DNA of 64,000 nucleotides from Propionivibrio sp. (GCA_016705685.1 JADJLB010000001.1:868001-932000), one strand, 5' to 3'. Shown: positions 17,465 to 26,708, counted from the first letter of the stretch. Notes: generated from the letters alone by a model not told the origin. Numbers and translations are program-made.

Positions 17465-18768
17465 CAGAGACTCCTCTTGTCGATGATGCGCTGGGCCTTG
17501 CCTTCGCTGCGGGTGATTGATCGCGGTTCGACGAGTTTGATGTGAGCGCTGATGCCCAGTTCGCTCTTCAATTCGCTGTGAATACGCTTCCTCAACTGCT
17601 CCATGCCGCGCGTGAGATCGGAGAAGATGGCTTCCTCGACTTCGACCTGGATCTCGATTTCGTCGAGGTGGGTGACGCCACGGTCGATGACGATCTGGTA
17701 GTGCGGTTGAGTCCCTTCGATACGCATCAGCACGTTTTCGATCTGCGACGGGAAACAGTTGACGCCGCGGATGATCATCATGTCGTCGGTGCGTCCAAGG
17801 AGGCGGTGAATGCGTGCCGAAGTGCGACCGCAGGCGCAGGGCTCGCGCATCAGGTAGGTGATGTCGCGGGTCCGATAGCGCAGCAGCGGCGTGCCTTCGC
17901 GCTGCAGGCTGGTGATGATCAACTCGCCTTTTTCGCCGTCGGCCAGGACTTCGCCGGTTTCGGGGTTGACAATTTCCGGATAGAAATAATCTTCGTTGAA
18001 GTGCTGACCGTTCTTGTGCTCGCATTCCGAGGCAACGCCGGGGCCGATCAACTCGGTCAGCCCATAGCAGTCATACGCATTGATGTTGAGCTTGCTCTCG
18101 ATTTCGACGCGCATGTTCTCGCTCCACGGTTCGGCGCCGAAGCAACCGGCCCTGAGCGGCAATTCACGGAAGTCGATGCCTTCTTCCTGCGCGGCTTCGG
18201 CGAGAAAAAGAGAATACGAAGGCGTGCACGTCAGCAGAGTCGTTCCGAAGTCGCGCATGGTCATTAACTGGCGCCTGGTGTTGCCCGAAGAAATCGGAAT
18301 GATATTGGCACCGATGCGACGCGCCCCGTAATGGAATCCCAGGCCGCCGGTAAACAGGCCATAGCCGTAACCGATCTGGACCGTATCCGACTTCTCGCAA
18401 CCGGCCATGGCCAGCGTGCGCGCCATGACATCCGACCACATCTCGATATCCGCCTGCGTGTAGGCGCCAACCACCGGAGTGCCGGTGGTGCCTGACGAGG
18501 TGTGAATCTCGACCAGATCGCTTGGGTCGCAGGCCAGCAGGCCGTAGGGGTAGGTTTGCCGAAGCTCGTGCTTGGCGGTGAACGGCAGCTTGGCGATGTC
18601 CTTCAGAGAGGTGATCGAATCGGGATTGATGCCGCTTCGATCGAGTTTTTCGCGGTAAAAGGGCACGCGTGCGTAAACCCGTTCAACTGTCTTCTGCAGT
18701 CGCTCCAGTTGCTGCTTCTCTCTGGCCTCATTCGAGGCGCATTCAGCTTCCTTGTTCCAGATCGGCAT
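17464..18768 (-). CDS. paaK: Phenylacetate-CoA ligase (PaaK type)
   Basis: ATP-dependent ligase making an aryl-CoA thioester, probably phenylacetyl-CoA. The protein has 434 residues, typical for PaaK. The AMP-binding P-loop is HTSSGTTGTPVVG near residue 90. YDCYGLTELIGPG is the A5-type motif. GELIITSLQREGTPLLRYRTRD gives the adenylate-binding aspartate. GRTDDMMIIRGVNCFPSQIENVL is the hinge. SEGKAQRIIDKR near the C-terminus contains the catalytic lysine. Close homologues accept indolepyruvate pathway products or other aryl acids, so the substrate is uncertain. No other phenylacetate genes lie in the window. It follows ubiT by 53 bases and overlaps the ACT gene. Confidence 0.9.
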   Translation of the reverse strand: MPIWNKEAECASNEAREKQQLERLQKTVERVYARVPFYREKLDRSGINPDSITSLKDIAKLPFTAKHELRQTYPYGLLACDPSDLVEIHTSSGTTGTPVVGAYTQADIEMWSDVMARTLAMAGCEKSDTVQIGYGYGLFTGGLGFHYGARRIGANIIPISSGNTRRQLMTMRDFGTTLLTCTPSYSLFLAEAAQEEGIDFRELPLRAGCFGAEPWSENMRVEIESKLNINAYDCYGLTELIGPGVASECEHKNGQHFNEDYFYPEIVNPETGEVLADGEKGELIITSLQREGTPLLRYRTRDITYLMREPCACGRTSARIHRLLGRTDDMMIIRGVNCFPSQIENVLMRIEGTQPHYQIVIDRGVTHLDEIEIQVEVEEAIFSDLTRGMEQLRKRIHSELKSELGISAHIKLVEPRSITRSEGKAQRIIDKRSL

Positions 18769-18821
18769 GCGCTGACTCCTGCGGGCAAAAAAATATACTG
18801 CTTGTTGTTAAGAAAGACGTT

Positions 18822-19304
18822 TCAATGACGGAAAGAAAAGAGGCTCGCCAGTCCGGGCAACCGGGGCAGCTTGGGCCACTCCACGGCGTCGAGCATGTTC
18901 TTCACGACCAGACCGAGTTCGGTATCGCCTTCGATCGACAGTTCGCGGTTGAAGAACAAGGTGTCCGGATCTTCCTGACGGGCCAGGAGCTGCAGGAAGG
19001 CCGACAGATTGGCGCTAAACACCAGATCGGGTGTTTCCGGCCACGAAAACAGCGGTCGGAACAGTCCGTCACGAAAGGTAAAACAGGCGCGACCGCCGCT
19101 ATCGAGTACATCGACGACGAAGCGGCGTTCTTCCAGCAGTTCAAGGCTGTCTTGCGGCAGCAGCTTCATTTTGACCAGGACGTTCAGTCCGGCCGTCAAC
19201 GCCACGGCATGCGGCCATTGCGGCAGCTTGCTGCCGACAACCGCAAACACGGTCGGAAGCGTGAAGCGGGGAATACTGAATGGCCTGCGGATGATTTCGG
19301 ACAT
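18822..19304 (-). CDS. ubiT: UbiT, SCP2-domain accessory protein of anaerobic ubiquinone synthesis
   Basis: A 160-residue protein with a sterol-carrier-protein-2 domain (FRDGLFRPLFSWPETPDLVFSANLSAFLQLLARQEDPDTLFFNRELSIEGDTELGLVVKNMLD). SCP2 proteins bind lipids; UbiT is needed for oxygen-independent ubiquinone synthesis and binds isoprenoid quinone intermediates. The start is taken at MSEIIRRPFSIPRF (19304), close to the ubiV stop. The longer frame to 19433 lies inside ubiV and is discarded. It is third in ubiU-ubiV-ubiT, the known functional set. Confidence 0.9.
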   Translation of the reverse strand: MSEIIRRPFSIPRFTLPTVFAVVGSKLPQWPHAVALTAGLNVLVKMKLLPQDSLELLEERRFVVDVLDSGGRACFTFRDGLFRPLFSWPETPDLVFSANLSAFLQLLARQEDPDTLFFNRELSIEGDTELGLVVKNMLDAVEWPKLPRLPGLASLFSFRH

Positions 19305-19330
19305 GCTCAAACTCCTCGTCGTGTTGTCAG

Positions 19331-20254
19331 TCACTGTTGCGTCATCTGTTGTTGAGCCACTGCCCCCGGATGATGCGAGGCAATTCCGGCAGCGCCGAAC
19401 CAATAGCCATCGACCAGACCCTCGGACGCCCATCCCGTCATGTCTGGCGATCCGGATTGGCCGCGCCGTGCCGCGTCGAAGGCGGCGACAATGGCGGGCA
19501 TGTGCTTCTGCTGCGGACTGAGGCGCAGGATGTCGATACCCATCGTCAACATTTCCGGAACCTCGTTGAGCAGGTTATACGTTTGTGCCGACATCGTCTG
19601 AATGCCGTTGATCGCCAGGAAAGGCTGGCCTTCCCGGGTCCGCAGCGTCATCCCTTCGGGGTGATCGAGGCACTTGAACTGGCAGTCGTCCTTGTTCAGG
19701 TCGAAGTGTCGGGCAGTGAAACAACGCGCCGAGAAGGCGAGCGGCAATTTCCCATAAACGAAGACTTCCGTTTCGATTCCCGCCGGACAGTGTTTGTGCA
19801 GCGTTTCGATCAGTTTTCGATCCGCTTCCAGCGGCGGCACCCAGCGTTGCATGCCAAAGCGGGCATAGGTCGATAAGGTCGCCGCGTTGTAAATGTTGAG
19901 GTGTGGTCCGGCGACGAAGGGCCGTCCGGCAGCGAGGTTGACCGCGCCGAGATCGTTGGCTTCGAGCTTGCAGCCATGCATTTCCGTCAATTCATCCATG
20001 ATGCGACGCAGCGCCTTGAGGTCGCTTTCCGATTCGAGCAGCGCCTGTGCGGAGACAACAACTTCCTTCCCGGCGTCGGCAAGATCGCGCGCCAAACCGA
20101 TCCAGTCGCTGGTGCGCAGTTGCTGACGGCGGGAGCAGACCACTTCGCCGACGTAAAAGATATCGATGGCGTCGATCTGGGCCATTTCGGCGTAGAACTC
20201 GAGAACGTCGTGTTTCGGCCAGAAGTAAAGCAGGGGGCCTAAAGCGAGTTTCAT
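19331..20254 (-). CDS. ubiV: UbiV, U32-family subunit of the anaerobic ubiquinone hydroxylase
   Basis: A 307-residue peptidase-U32-like protein. With UbiU it hydroxylates the ubiquinone ring without O2 and carries a 4Fe-4S cluster. It starts [21 protein letters not shown], typical of UbiV. Candidate cluster ligands are Cys40 (GEVVCSRR) and the trio [14 protein letters not shown] near residues 180-197. The sequence [13 protein letters not shown] and [12 protein letters not shown] are further family blocks. It lies 92 bases after ubiU and 26 bases before ubiT on the same strand. Confidence 0.92.
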   Translation of the reverse strand: MKLALGPLLYFWPKHDVLEFYAEMAQIDAIDIFYVGEVVCSRRQQLRTSDWIGLARDLADAGKEVVVSAQALLESESDLKALRRIMDELTEMHGCKLEANDLGAVNLAAGRPFVAGPHLNIYNAATLSTYARFGMQRWVPPLEADRKLIETLHKHCPAGIETEVFVYGKLPLAFSARCFTARHFDLNKDDCQFKCLDHPEGMTLRTREGQPFLAINGIQTMSAQTYNLLNEVPEMLTMGIDILRLSPQQKHMPAIVAAFDAARRGQSGSPDMTGWASEGLVDGYWFGAAGIASHHPGAVAQQQMTQQ

Positions 20255-20346
20255 GGGTAAAACCTCTTACAACACGGAGAACAAAGAGACACGGAGTTCA
20301 CGGAGAAAAAACAGAAAAATCTCTGTGTTGAATGCAGTTCAAAACA

Positions 20347-21360
20347 TTAACGCCACGGCCGGTTGTAGGCGCCAAGCGTTGCCTGGTTGCCTTCGGAAAC
20401 CTTGGCCAGGTCTGCCTGCCACGCCGGCTTGACGTGGTAGCGCTCACTATCGCTGGTCAGCGCGTCGAGCGCTGCTCTCAGTGTTTTTGTCACCTGGGCA
20501 ACATAGGCCGGGCTGCGCTGCCGTCCTTCGACTTTGATCGCCGAGACGCCGATCCGGGCGATTTCCGGCAGGATCTCAAGCACATTAAGGCTGGTCGGTT
20601 CTTCCAGCGCGTAGTAGGTTTCGTCGTTGACCTCGAATCGCCCTTTGCACAAGGTCGGATAGCCGGCGGGCTCGTTGTCGGCGTAGCGGTCGATGAGAAT
20701 CCCGTTAAGCCGCGTGGACATCTGTCCGGGTGATTTGTCCCACTTCACATACTTGGCCGGCGAGCAGGCGCCCACCGTATTGGGCGACTCGCCCGTCGCA
20801 TAGGATGAAAGCCAGCAGCGCCCTTCGTTCATCACACACAGGCTGCCAAAGCCGAAGACCTCGATCTCGACCGGCGTGTTTCGGATCACCTGTTCGACCT
20901 GGGCCAGCGTCAGCACGCGCGGCAACACGGCGCGCCGCACGCCAAACTCGCGATGGGCGAAATTCACCGCTTCATAGCTGGTCGCCGAGCCCTGCACCGA
21001 GAGATGCAGACGCAAATCGGGGTGGTGAGTGCTGGCATAGTCGAGCAAGCCGACATCGGCCAGAATGACGGCGTCAACGCCGAGATCGGCAGCGCCATCG
21101 ACGGCACTGCGCCAGTCGGCTTCACGTCCTGGCTGGGGAAAGGTATTGATGGCCATCAACACGTGTTTGCCATGCGAGTGGGCATATCGGATGCCCTCGA
21201 CCATCGCTTTATGGTCAAAATTCAGGCCGGCAAAATTGCGCGCGTTGGTATCGTTCTTATAGCCGAAATAAACCGTGTCTGCGCCGTTGTCGACTGCGGC
21301 CCTGAGCGCGGGCAGACTTCCGGCGGGACAAACCAGTTCGGGAACGTTCGCGTGCGGCAT
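20347..21360 (-). CDS. ubiU: UbiU, U32-family subunit of the anaerobic ubiquinone hydroxylase
   Basis: A 337-residue U32 protein and partner of UbiV. The family start ELVCPAGSLPALRAAVDNGADTVYFGYK is clear. Cysteines in FGSLCVMNEGRCWLSSYATGESPNTVGACSP and later TLCKGRF are the expected 4Fe-4S ligands. KVEGRQRSPAYVAQVTKTLR is the conserved C-terminal block. The start is placed at MPHANVPELV (21360); the upstream sixteen codons lack conservation and no site precedes them. First gene of ubiUVT, 93 bases after the MarR-type regulator on the same strand. It likely works under low oxygen, where O2-using hydroxylases fail. Confidence 0.93.
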   Translation of the reverse strand: MPHANVPELVCPAGSLPALRAAVDNGADTVYFGYKNDTNARNFAGLNFDHKAMVEGIRYAHSHGKHVLMAINTFPQPGREADWRSAVDGAADLGVDAVILADVGLLDYASTHHPDLRLHLSVQGSATSYEAVNFAHREFGVRRAVLPRVLTLAQVEQVIRNTPVEIEVFGFGSLCVMNEGRCWLSSYATGESPNTVGACSPAKYVKWDKSPGQMSTRLNGILIDRYADNEPAGYPTLCKGRFEVNDETYYALEEPTSLNVLEILPEIARIGVSAIKVEGRQRSPAYVAQVTKTLRAALDALTSDSERYHVKPAWQADLAKVSEGNQATLGAYNRPWR

Positions 21361-21453
21361 CGGAATTCTCTCAAAATGAAGCCGCAAGTATACCCAGCGT
21401 GCGTTCAAAGCGCATGATTTTGATCAATTCTCGAGCGCTTGTCGGACCGTTCC

Positions 21454-22014
21454 TCAAATCGAAGAAGCTGCCCGTGCGCCCTGATCGTAGCGGCCGGACA
21501 AGGTGCGCAGAAAGCGTGCCAGATCGCCGATGCGCTGGTTTTCATCCTGCGCACCGGCAAAGCCCGGCATCAGACAGGCTTCGCGAACCTGTCGATAGCG
21601 TTCGCAGAGCGCCTGTCCCGCCTCGGTGGTGGACCAAAATACTTCCTTGCCGCGTCGGTTGCCCGAGACAAGGCCCAGATTGGCGAGTTTTTTCAGCGCG
21701 TAGGATACGACATGGGTGTCTTCGATGTTGAGGACAAAGCAGATGTCGGCCAACTTCTTTTCGCGGTCGCGATGGTTGACGTGATGCACGACGAGTATCT
21801 CCGTCTCGGTCATGTCCTTCACCCCGGCACCGGCCATGCACCGCGTCATCCAGCGTCCGAAGGCATGACTGGCAATAATGAGCCCGAATTCAAGTTCGGA
21901 CAGTTCCGGGCACTTCTCCGATACCAGGTGTTCTGCGGAGACGATGCGGCTTACCTCGGGCCCGGTAATCACGGTGCGCACGGCTGTTTTGATTTCCGGC
22001 TGTCTTTTCACCAT
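21454..22014 (-). CDS. MarR-type winged-helix regulator
   Basis: A 186-residue DNA-binding protein. A central winged-helix segment covers about residues 68-140 (MTETEILVVHHVNHRDREKKLADICFVLNIEDTHVVSYALKKLANLGLVSGNRRGKEVFWSTTEAG), the pattern of MarR-like regulators, including the recognition helix and a basic wing. It lies head to head with the TRAP/5-oxoprolinase operon across 120 bases that contain an inverted repeat over a TTGACA box. It is therefore a good candidate regulator of that operon and of itself. It also precedes ubiU on the same strand, so a link to anaerobic ubiquinone genes cannot be excluded. Confidence 0.85.
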   Translation of the reverse strand: MVKRQPEIKTAVRTVITGPEVSRIVSAEHLVSEKCPELSELEFGLIIASHAFGRWMTRCMAGAGVKDMTETEILVVHHVNHRDREKKLADICFVLNIEDTHVVSYALKKLANLGLVSGNRRGKEVFWSTTEAGQALCERYRQVREACLMPGFAGAQDENQRIGDLARFLRTLSGRYDQGARAASSI

Positions 22015-22050
22015 GGCAGTATCTCACAATCCCGATTCGACAGTGATATT

Positions 22051-22090
22051 TCAACATTATATTGACAACGTGTAAATAAATTATTAACGT
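22051..22090 (+). promoter_or_regulatory. Candidate promoter/operator of the TRAP-pxp operon
   Basis: TTGACA at 22062-22067 is a consensus -35. A weak TAACGT stands 17 bases later. An imperfect dyad TCAACATTATATTGA (22051-22065) overlaps the -35 and is a plausible site for the divergent MarR-type protein. Confidence 0.4.
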
Positions 22091-22134
22091 CATAGACGCA
22101 AATCCCTTTGATTCTTAATTTCATGAGGAGTCCG

Positions 22135-23112
22135 ATGATGAATACACGCCTCTGCACGCTCATCGCAGCCGCCGCTATCGGTTTTGCGTCCCCAACCGTT
22201 TCGGCCCAAACCGTTTGGGACATGCCCACCGGCTATGCGGCCGCCAACTTTCACACCGAGAACATTTCCCAGTTTGCCGCCGACGTGGACAAGGCTACCG
22301 CCGGCAAGCTGAAGATTACCGTGCATCCTGGCGGCTCGCTGTACAAGGCCAACGAGATCAAGCGCGCGGTGCAAGGCGGCCAGGCGCAGATCGGCGAGAT
22401 TATTTTCGGCGGTTACGCCAACGAGAACCCGTTATTCGGTACCGACAACGTTCCCTTCCTTGCGACCTCCTACGCCGAAGCGAAAAAGCTCGCGGCCTCG
22501 CAAAAGCCGGCGATGGAGACCCTGCTGGCCAAGCAGGGACTGAAGATCCTGTTCTCCGTGCCTTGGCCACCGCAGGGAATCTTCGCGGCGAAGCCGATCA
22601 ACTCGGCGGCCGATCTGAAGGGCGTCAAATGGCGCGCCTACAGCCCGCAGACCTCGCGCATCGCCGAACTGGTCGGTGCCCAGCCCGTCACTATTCAGGC
22701 CGCCGAGCTTTCGCAGGCACTGGCCACCGGCGCCGTTGCCGCCTTCATGACCTCCGGTGCCACAGGCTACGACAGCAAGGTGTGGGAACAGGTCAAGTAT
22801 TTCTACGATACCCAGGCCTGGTTGCCGAAGAATGCCGTGCTGGTATCGCAAAAAGCCTTCGACGCGCTTGATAAGCCGAGCCAGGACGCGTTGCTGAAGG
22901 CCGCCGGCGAAGCGGAAGCCCGGGGCTGGAAAGTCAGCGAGGAGAAGACCAAGTTCTACCTCGAGCAACTGACCAAGAACGGCATGAACGTTGCCGCGCC
23001 TTCGGCCACATTGAAGGCCGAGCTGAAAAAGGTCGGCGACACGATGATCGGCGAATGGCAGAAAACCGCCGGAGCCGAAGGGCAGGCGATTCTCGACGCC
23101 TACCGGAAGTAG
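22135..23112 (+). CDS. dctP: TRAP transporter periplasmic solute-binding protein (DctP type)
   Basis: A 325-residue periplasmic binding protein with a signal peptide (MMNTRLCTLIAAAAIGFASPTVSA). The DctP fold is clear: FHTENISQFAADVDKATAGKLKITVHPGGSLYKANEIKRAVQGGQAQIGE and the LKGVKWRAYSPQ segment, whose arginine normally clamps the substrate carboxylate. AAFMTSGATGYDSKVWE follows. GAGGAG precedes two consecutive ATGs (22135 and 22138); either may start. First gene of an operon continuing into the membrane subunits and pxpBCA. The presence of 5-oxoprolinase genes downstream suggests that the ligand is 5-oxoproline or a related acid; the ligand cannot be read directly. Confidence 0.93.
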   Translation: MMNTRLCTLIAAAAIGFASPTVSAQTVWDMPTGYAAANFHTENISQFAADVDKATAGKLKITVHPGGSLYKANEIKRAVQGGQAQIGEIIFGGYANENPLFGTDNVPFLATSYAEAKKLAASQKPAMETLLAKQGLKILFSVPWPPQGIFAAKPINSAADLKGVKWRAYSPQTSRIAELVGAQPVTIQAAELSQALATGAVAAFMTSGATGYDSKVWEQVKYFYDTQAWLPKNAVLVSQKAFDALDKPSQDALLKAAGEAEARGWKVSEEKTKFYLEQLTKNGMNVAAPSATLKAELKKVGDTMIGEWQKTAGAEGQAILDAYRK

Positions 23113-23116
23113 CTGC

Positions 23117-23638
23117 GTGTCGCTGCGACGCACGCTCGACCGTATCTACGGCGGCGCCGCCTGGGTGGCGGCGCTGTTCATGATCGGCACCCTGGCGATG
23201 ATCCTGCTTTCTATCGGCGGGCGTCTGTTGGATTTTCATGTGCACGGCACCGACGCCTACGCCGGCTACTGCATGGCGGCCGCGGCTTTCATGGCCCTCG
23301 GACACACGCTGAAGCGTGGCGAACACATCCGCGTCACGCTGATTCTCGATCATGCCGGTCCGCGAACGCGGCACGCGCTGGAACTTTGGAGCCATGTCGC
23401 CGGACTGTTTTGTGCGCTGCTGCTGGCCTGGTTCTCCATGCGCCTGGTCTGGCAGTCCTATCAATTCAACGACGTCTCGCAAGGCACCGACGCCACGCCG
23501 CTATGGATTCCGCAACTGGGCATGGCGCTGGGCAGCGCGATTTTTGCCCTCGCGATCACCGACGAATTTGTCGCCGTACTGCGCGGCGAAAGACCGCGCC
23601 ACCGGGCTGCGGGCGGTGAACCTGTCAGGAGCGAGTAA
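23117..23638 (+). CDS. dctQ: TRAP transporter small membrane subunit (DctQ type)
   Basis: A 173-residue membrane protein with four predicted helices. It starts MSLRRTLDRIYGGAAWVAALFMIGTLAMILL (GTG start). The family segment LGHTLKRGEHIRVTLILDH is present, corresponding to the RKGxHIxV signature of DctQ. It is four bases after dctP and three before dctM, so translation is coupled. With DctM it forms the Na+-driven permease. Confidence 0.9.
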   Translation: MSLRRTLDRIYGGAAWVAALFMIGTLAMILLSIGGRLLDFHVHGTDAYAGYCMAAAAFMALGHTLKRGEHIRVTLILDHAGPRTRHALELWSHVAGLFCALLLAWFSMRLVWQSYQFNDVSQGTDATPLWIPQLGMALGSAIFALAITDEFVAVLRGERPRHRAAGGEPVRSE

Positions 23639-23641
23639 GTC

Positions 23642-24940
23642 ATGGACTTGGCAATCACTCTGGGCCTGATCCTTGCACTGTTCGTCCTGCTTGGCAGCGG
23701 CATCTGGATCGGACTGGCCTTGCTCGGCGTCGGCTGGCTGGGCATGGAACTGTTCACCGCTCGCGCTGCCGGCGACGCGATGGCGGTGACGATCTGGGGT
23801 GCTTCGTCGTCGTGGACACTGACTGCCCTGCCGATGTTCCTGTGGATGGGCGAGATCCTGTTTCGTACTCGCCTGTCATCAGACATGTTTAAGGGCCTGG
23901 CCCCCTGGCTGGAAAAACTGCCGGGGCGCCTGCTTCATGTCAATGTAATCGGTTGCAGCATCTTTGCCGCAGTTTCCGGTTCGTCGGCGGCGACCTGCGC
24001 CACGATCGGCAAGATCACGCTGCCCGAGCTGAAGAAGCGCGGCTATCCGGAAGGCATCACCATAGGCACGCTGGCCGGCGCCGGCACGCTGGGCCTGCTG
24101 ATTCCACCCTCGATCATCATGATCGTCTATGGGGTTGCGGCCGAAGTGTCGATCGCCAAGCTGTTCATCGCCGGCGTGCTGCCGGGCATCATGCTGGCCA
24201 CCCTGTTCATGGGCTGGATCGTGGTCTGGGCTCTGCTCAATCCGGATGCCGTTCCCGCGGCCACGGAAAAGACCAGCCTCAGCCAGAAGCTCTATGCCTC
24301 GCGCCATCTGATTCCGGTGGTCTTGCTGATCGCGCTGGTACTCGGCTCGATCTATGCTGGCGTTGCCACCGCGACCGAAGCCGCGGCACTGGGTGTGGTC
24401 GGCAGCCTGCTGCTGGCGGCGGCGCAGCGCTCGCTTTCCTGGGCCACCTTCCGCGACAGCCTGCTGGGCGCCACGCGCCTGTATTGCATGATCGCGCTGA
24501 TCCTCGCCGGCAGCGCCTTCCTGACACTGGCCATGGGTTACATGGGCTTGCCGCGCCATCTTGCGGAATGGATCGCCAGCCTCGGCCTCGGCCAGTTCGG
24601 CCTGCTCTTCGGACTGATGATCTTCTTCATCATCCTCGGCTGTTTTCTCGACGGTATTTCGATGGTGGTACTGACCATCGCCGTGATCCAGCCGACCATC
24701 GTCGCCGCCGGCGTCGACTTGATCTGGTTCGGCATCTTCCTGGTGGTGGTCGTCGAAATGGCGCAGATCACGCCGCCCGTCGGCTTCAACCTGTTTGTCA
24801 TTCAGGGGATGACCGGCAAGCAATTGCCATGGATCGCTCGCACCGCGCTCCCCGCCTTTCTCCTGATGATGGCGGCGGTCGGCCTGCTTTACGCTTTTCC
24901 CGCCATCATCACCTGGTTGCCGCAGCACATGGTGGGATGA
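23642..24940 (+). CDS. dctM: TRAP transporter large membrane subunit (DctM type)
   Basis: A 432-residue inner-membrane permease with about eleven to thirteen helices. Typical DctM blocks are seen: FAAVSGSSAATCATIGKITLPELKKRGYPE, GTLAGAGTLGLLIPPSIIMIVYGVAAEVSIAKLFIAGVLPGI, ATATEAAALGVVGSLLL and EMAQITPPVGFNLFVIQGMT. These include the scoop loops and Na+-site prolines. Its TGA overlaps the pxpB ATG (ATGA). Confidence 0.95.
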   Translation: MDLAITLGLILALFVLLGSGIWIGLALLGVGWLGMELFTARAAGDAMAVTIWGASSSWTLTALPMFLWMGEILFRTRLSSDMFKGLAPWLEKLPGRLLHVNVIGCSIFAAVSGSSAATCATIGKITLPELKKRGYPEGITIGTLAGAGTLGLLIPPSIIMIVYGVAAEVSIAKLFIAGVLPGIMLATLFMGWIVVWALLNPDAVPAATEKTSLSQKLYASRHLIPVVLLIALVLGSIYAGVATATEAAALGVVGSLLLAAAQRSLSWATFRDSLLGATRLYCMIALILAGSAFLTLAMGYMGLPRHLAEWIASLGLGQFGLLFGLMIFFIILGCFLDGISMVVLTIAVIQPTIVAAGVDLIWFGIFLVVVVEMAQITPPVGFNLFVIQGMTGKQLPWIARTALPAFLLMMAAVGLLYAFPAIITWLPQHMVG

Positions 24941-25665
24941 AGCCACGACTTCGCGATCTTGGCGACACGGCGCTGACATTGGAACTGGGCGATCGTGTCG
25001 ATGTGGCGCTTAACGCCCGCGTCATTGCTGCACGGGATGCGCTGGGCATGTTGCCCGGGATCACTGACGTGGTGCCGACCTATTGTTCTCTGACTGTGCA
25101 CTACGACCCGGCAATCCTGAGCCGGGACGAACTGGCCGAAAACCTGTGCCGTGCCGCCGAGTTGACACTTTTCCAGGGCACATCAGTCGGCACGTTGGCG
25201 GCGCGTTGGCAAATTCCAGTCCTGTTTGGTGGTGAGCACGGGCCGGATCTGGCCACTGTCGCGCGCGCCACAGGACGCAGCGAATCCTCCGTGGTTGAAA
25301 CGCTTTGTGGGGCCGAGCTGGCCGTGTTCATGATTGGCTTCATGCCGGGCTTCCCGTACCTTGGCGAGTTGCCCGAAGGGCTGCGTTTGCCGCGACGGAC
25401 AACCCCTCGAAGCGACGTGCCGCCCCACAGCGTCGCCATCGCGGGTGCGCAAGCGGCCATCTATCCGTGGCCGAGTCCCGGAGGGTGGCATCTGCTGGGT
25501 CAAACTCCCCTGCGGATGTTCGACCTTGACCAGCCAGAACGGCCCGCGCTGCTGGCGGCGGGCGATACTGTCCGGTTTGCACCGATCGGCAAACACGAAT
25601 TCGCCGACCTCGCCGCAGCAGTAGACGCAGGCGAATTGCCCCGCGCGAAGTTTCTCGCGACATGA
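24937..25665 (+). CDS. pxpB: 5-oxoprolinase subunit B (KipI / allophanate hydrolase subunit 1 family)
   Basis: Together with PxpA and PxpC it forms the ATP-dependent bacterial 5-oxoprolinase, which opens 5-oxoproline to glutamate. The 242-residue protein has the family blocks LGDTALTLELGD at the N-terminus and FMIGFMPGFPYLGELPEGLRLPRRTTPRSDVPPHSVAIAG, SPGGWHLLGQTPLRMFD. ATG 24937 overlaps the dctM stop, and the pxpC ATG overlaps this gene's stop, giving a fully coupled array. Confidence 0.93.
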   Translation: MKPRLRDLGDTALTLELGDRVDVALNARVIAARDALGMLPGITDVVPTYCSLTVHYDPAILSRDELAENLCRAAELTLFQGTSVGTLAARWQIPVLFGGEHGPDLATVARATGRSESSVVETLCGAELAVFMIGFMPGFPYLGELPEGLRLPRRTTPRSDVPPHSVAIAGAQAAIYPWPSPGGWHLLGQTPLRMFDLDQPERPALLAAGDTVRFAPIGKHEFADLAAAVDAGELPRAKFLAT

Positions 25666-26708
25666 TCGAAATCCTCGTATGTAACGGTTATGCCACGGTG
25701 CAGGACATGGGGCGACCCGGGTTCCGACATCTCGGCGTGCCGCTCTCGGGCGCGCTGGACCCGGTCTTTCTGCAATTGGCCAATGCGCTCGTACAAAATC
25801 CTCCGACGGCGGCAACCATCGAAATGCGCCTGGTCGGGCCGCGGCTGCACGCCTTGACGCCGGTGCTGATCGCATTGACGGGATCTGTCGATGGTCGCAT
25901 CGAATCGGTGGATGGCGATCTGCGTCCAGCCGATGCCTGGGCCAGCCATCATTTGCGGACGGGCGACACGCTGATTCTGGGCGAGGTGCAAGGCGGCGTG
26001 GCCTATCTGGCCATTGCCGGGGGGGTCGATGTGCCGCTGGTGCTGGGCAGCCGCTCGACCTATGCACGTGCGCGCTTTGGCGGTCTTGAGGGCCGGCAAC
26101 TGGCTATCGGAGACAAGATAAAGATCGCACGTTGCCCGGAACAATTGGGGGAGGCTGACGCGCTTCGGGATCGTGAACTCAGATTGCCCGATCCGCCACG
26201 TCTGGATCGGAGCCCGATACGCGTACTGGCCGGGCCGCAGCGAGAACATTTCACCACCCTCGCCTGGTCAAGGTTGACGAGCGAAGCTTTGGTCGTCAGC
26301 CATCAGGCCGACCGCATGGGCTTGCGCCTCAACGGCTTGCGCCTGGATCACGATCCGCGCTACGGTGCCGACATCGTCTCGGAAGCCGTGACGCCGGGGG
26401 CAATACAGGTTCCCGGTGATGGGCGGCCGATTGTTCTACTGGCCGACTGCCAGACCGTCGGCGGCTACCCGATCATTGCGACCGTGATCGGTGCCGATTT
26501 GCCACGCTTGGGGCACGCTTTGCCGGGTCAGGCGCTGCGCTTTGTCGAGGTCGACCTGCGGCAGGCGCTCGCTGCCCGTCACCAAACGGCGGCCGAGCTG
26601 GCTGCACGTATCGCCAGCCTGCGGCCCAGTCATTCGGCGTTCGATGCGGACGCGCTCTATGCGGCCAACCTGATTGATGGAGTGATCGATGCCAACCATG
26701 CGGCTTAA
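25662..26708 (+). CDS. pxpC: 5-oxoprolinase subunit C (KipA / allophanate hydrolase subunit 2 family)
   Basis: A 348-residue biotin-dependent-carboxylase-like protein. VQDMGRPGFRHLGVPLSGALDP near residue 13 and YLAIAGGVDVPLVLGSRSTY are signature blocks. SHQADRMGLRLNGLRL and ILLADCQTVGGYPIIATVIGADL follow. ATG 25662 overlaps the pxpB stop (ATGA). Its 3' end overlaps pxpA by 20 bases. The KipI-KipA pair in Bacillus was first described as sporulation kinase regulators, but with PxpA the 5-oxoprolinase role is the better reading. Confidence 0.93.
   Translation: MIEILVCNGYATVQDMGRPGFRHLGVPLSGALDPVFLQLANALVQNPPTAATIEMRLVGPRLHALTPVLIALTGSVDGRIESVDGDLRPADAWASHHLRTGDTLILGEVQGGVAYLAIAGGVDVPLVLGSRSTYARARFGGLEGRQLAIGDKIKIARCPEQLGEADALRDRELRLPDPPRLDRSPIRVLAGPQREHFTTLAWSRLTSEALVVSHQADRMGLRLNGLRLDHDPRYGADIVSEAVTPGAIQVPGDGRPIVLLADCQTVGGYPIIATVIGADLPRLGHALPGQALRFVEVDLRQALAARHQTAAELAARIASLRPSHSAFDADALYAANLIDGVIDANHAA

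Noticed and set aside
23953-24936. Upstream extension of the pxpB frame
   Set aside because: It runs out of phase through dctM; pxpB starts at the ATGA overlap at 24937.
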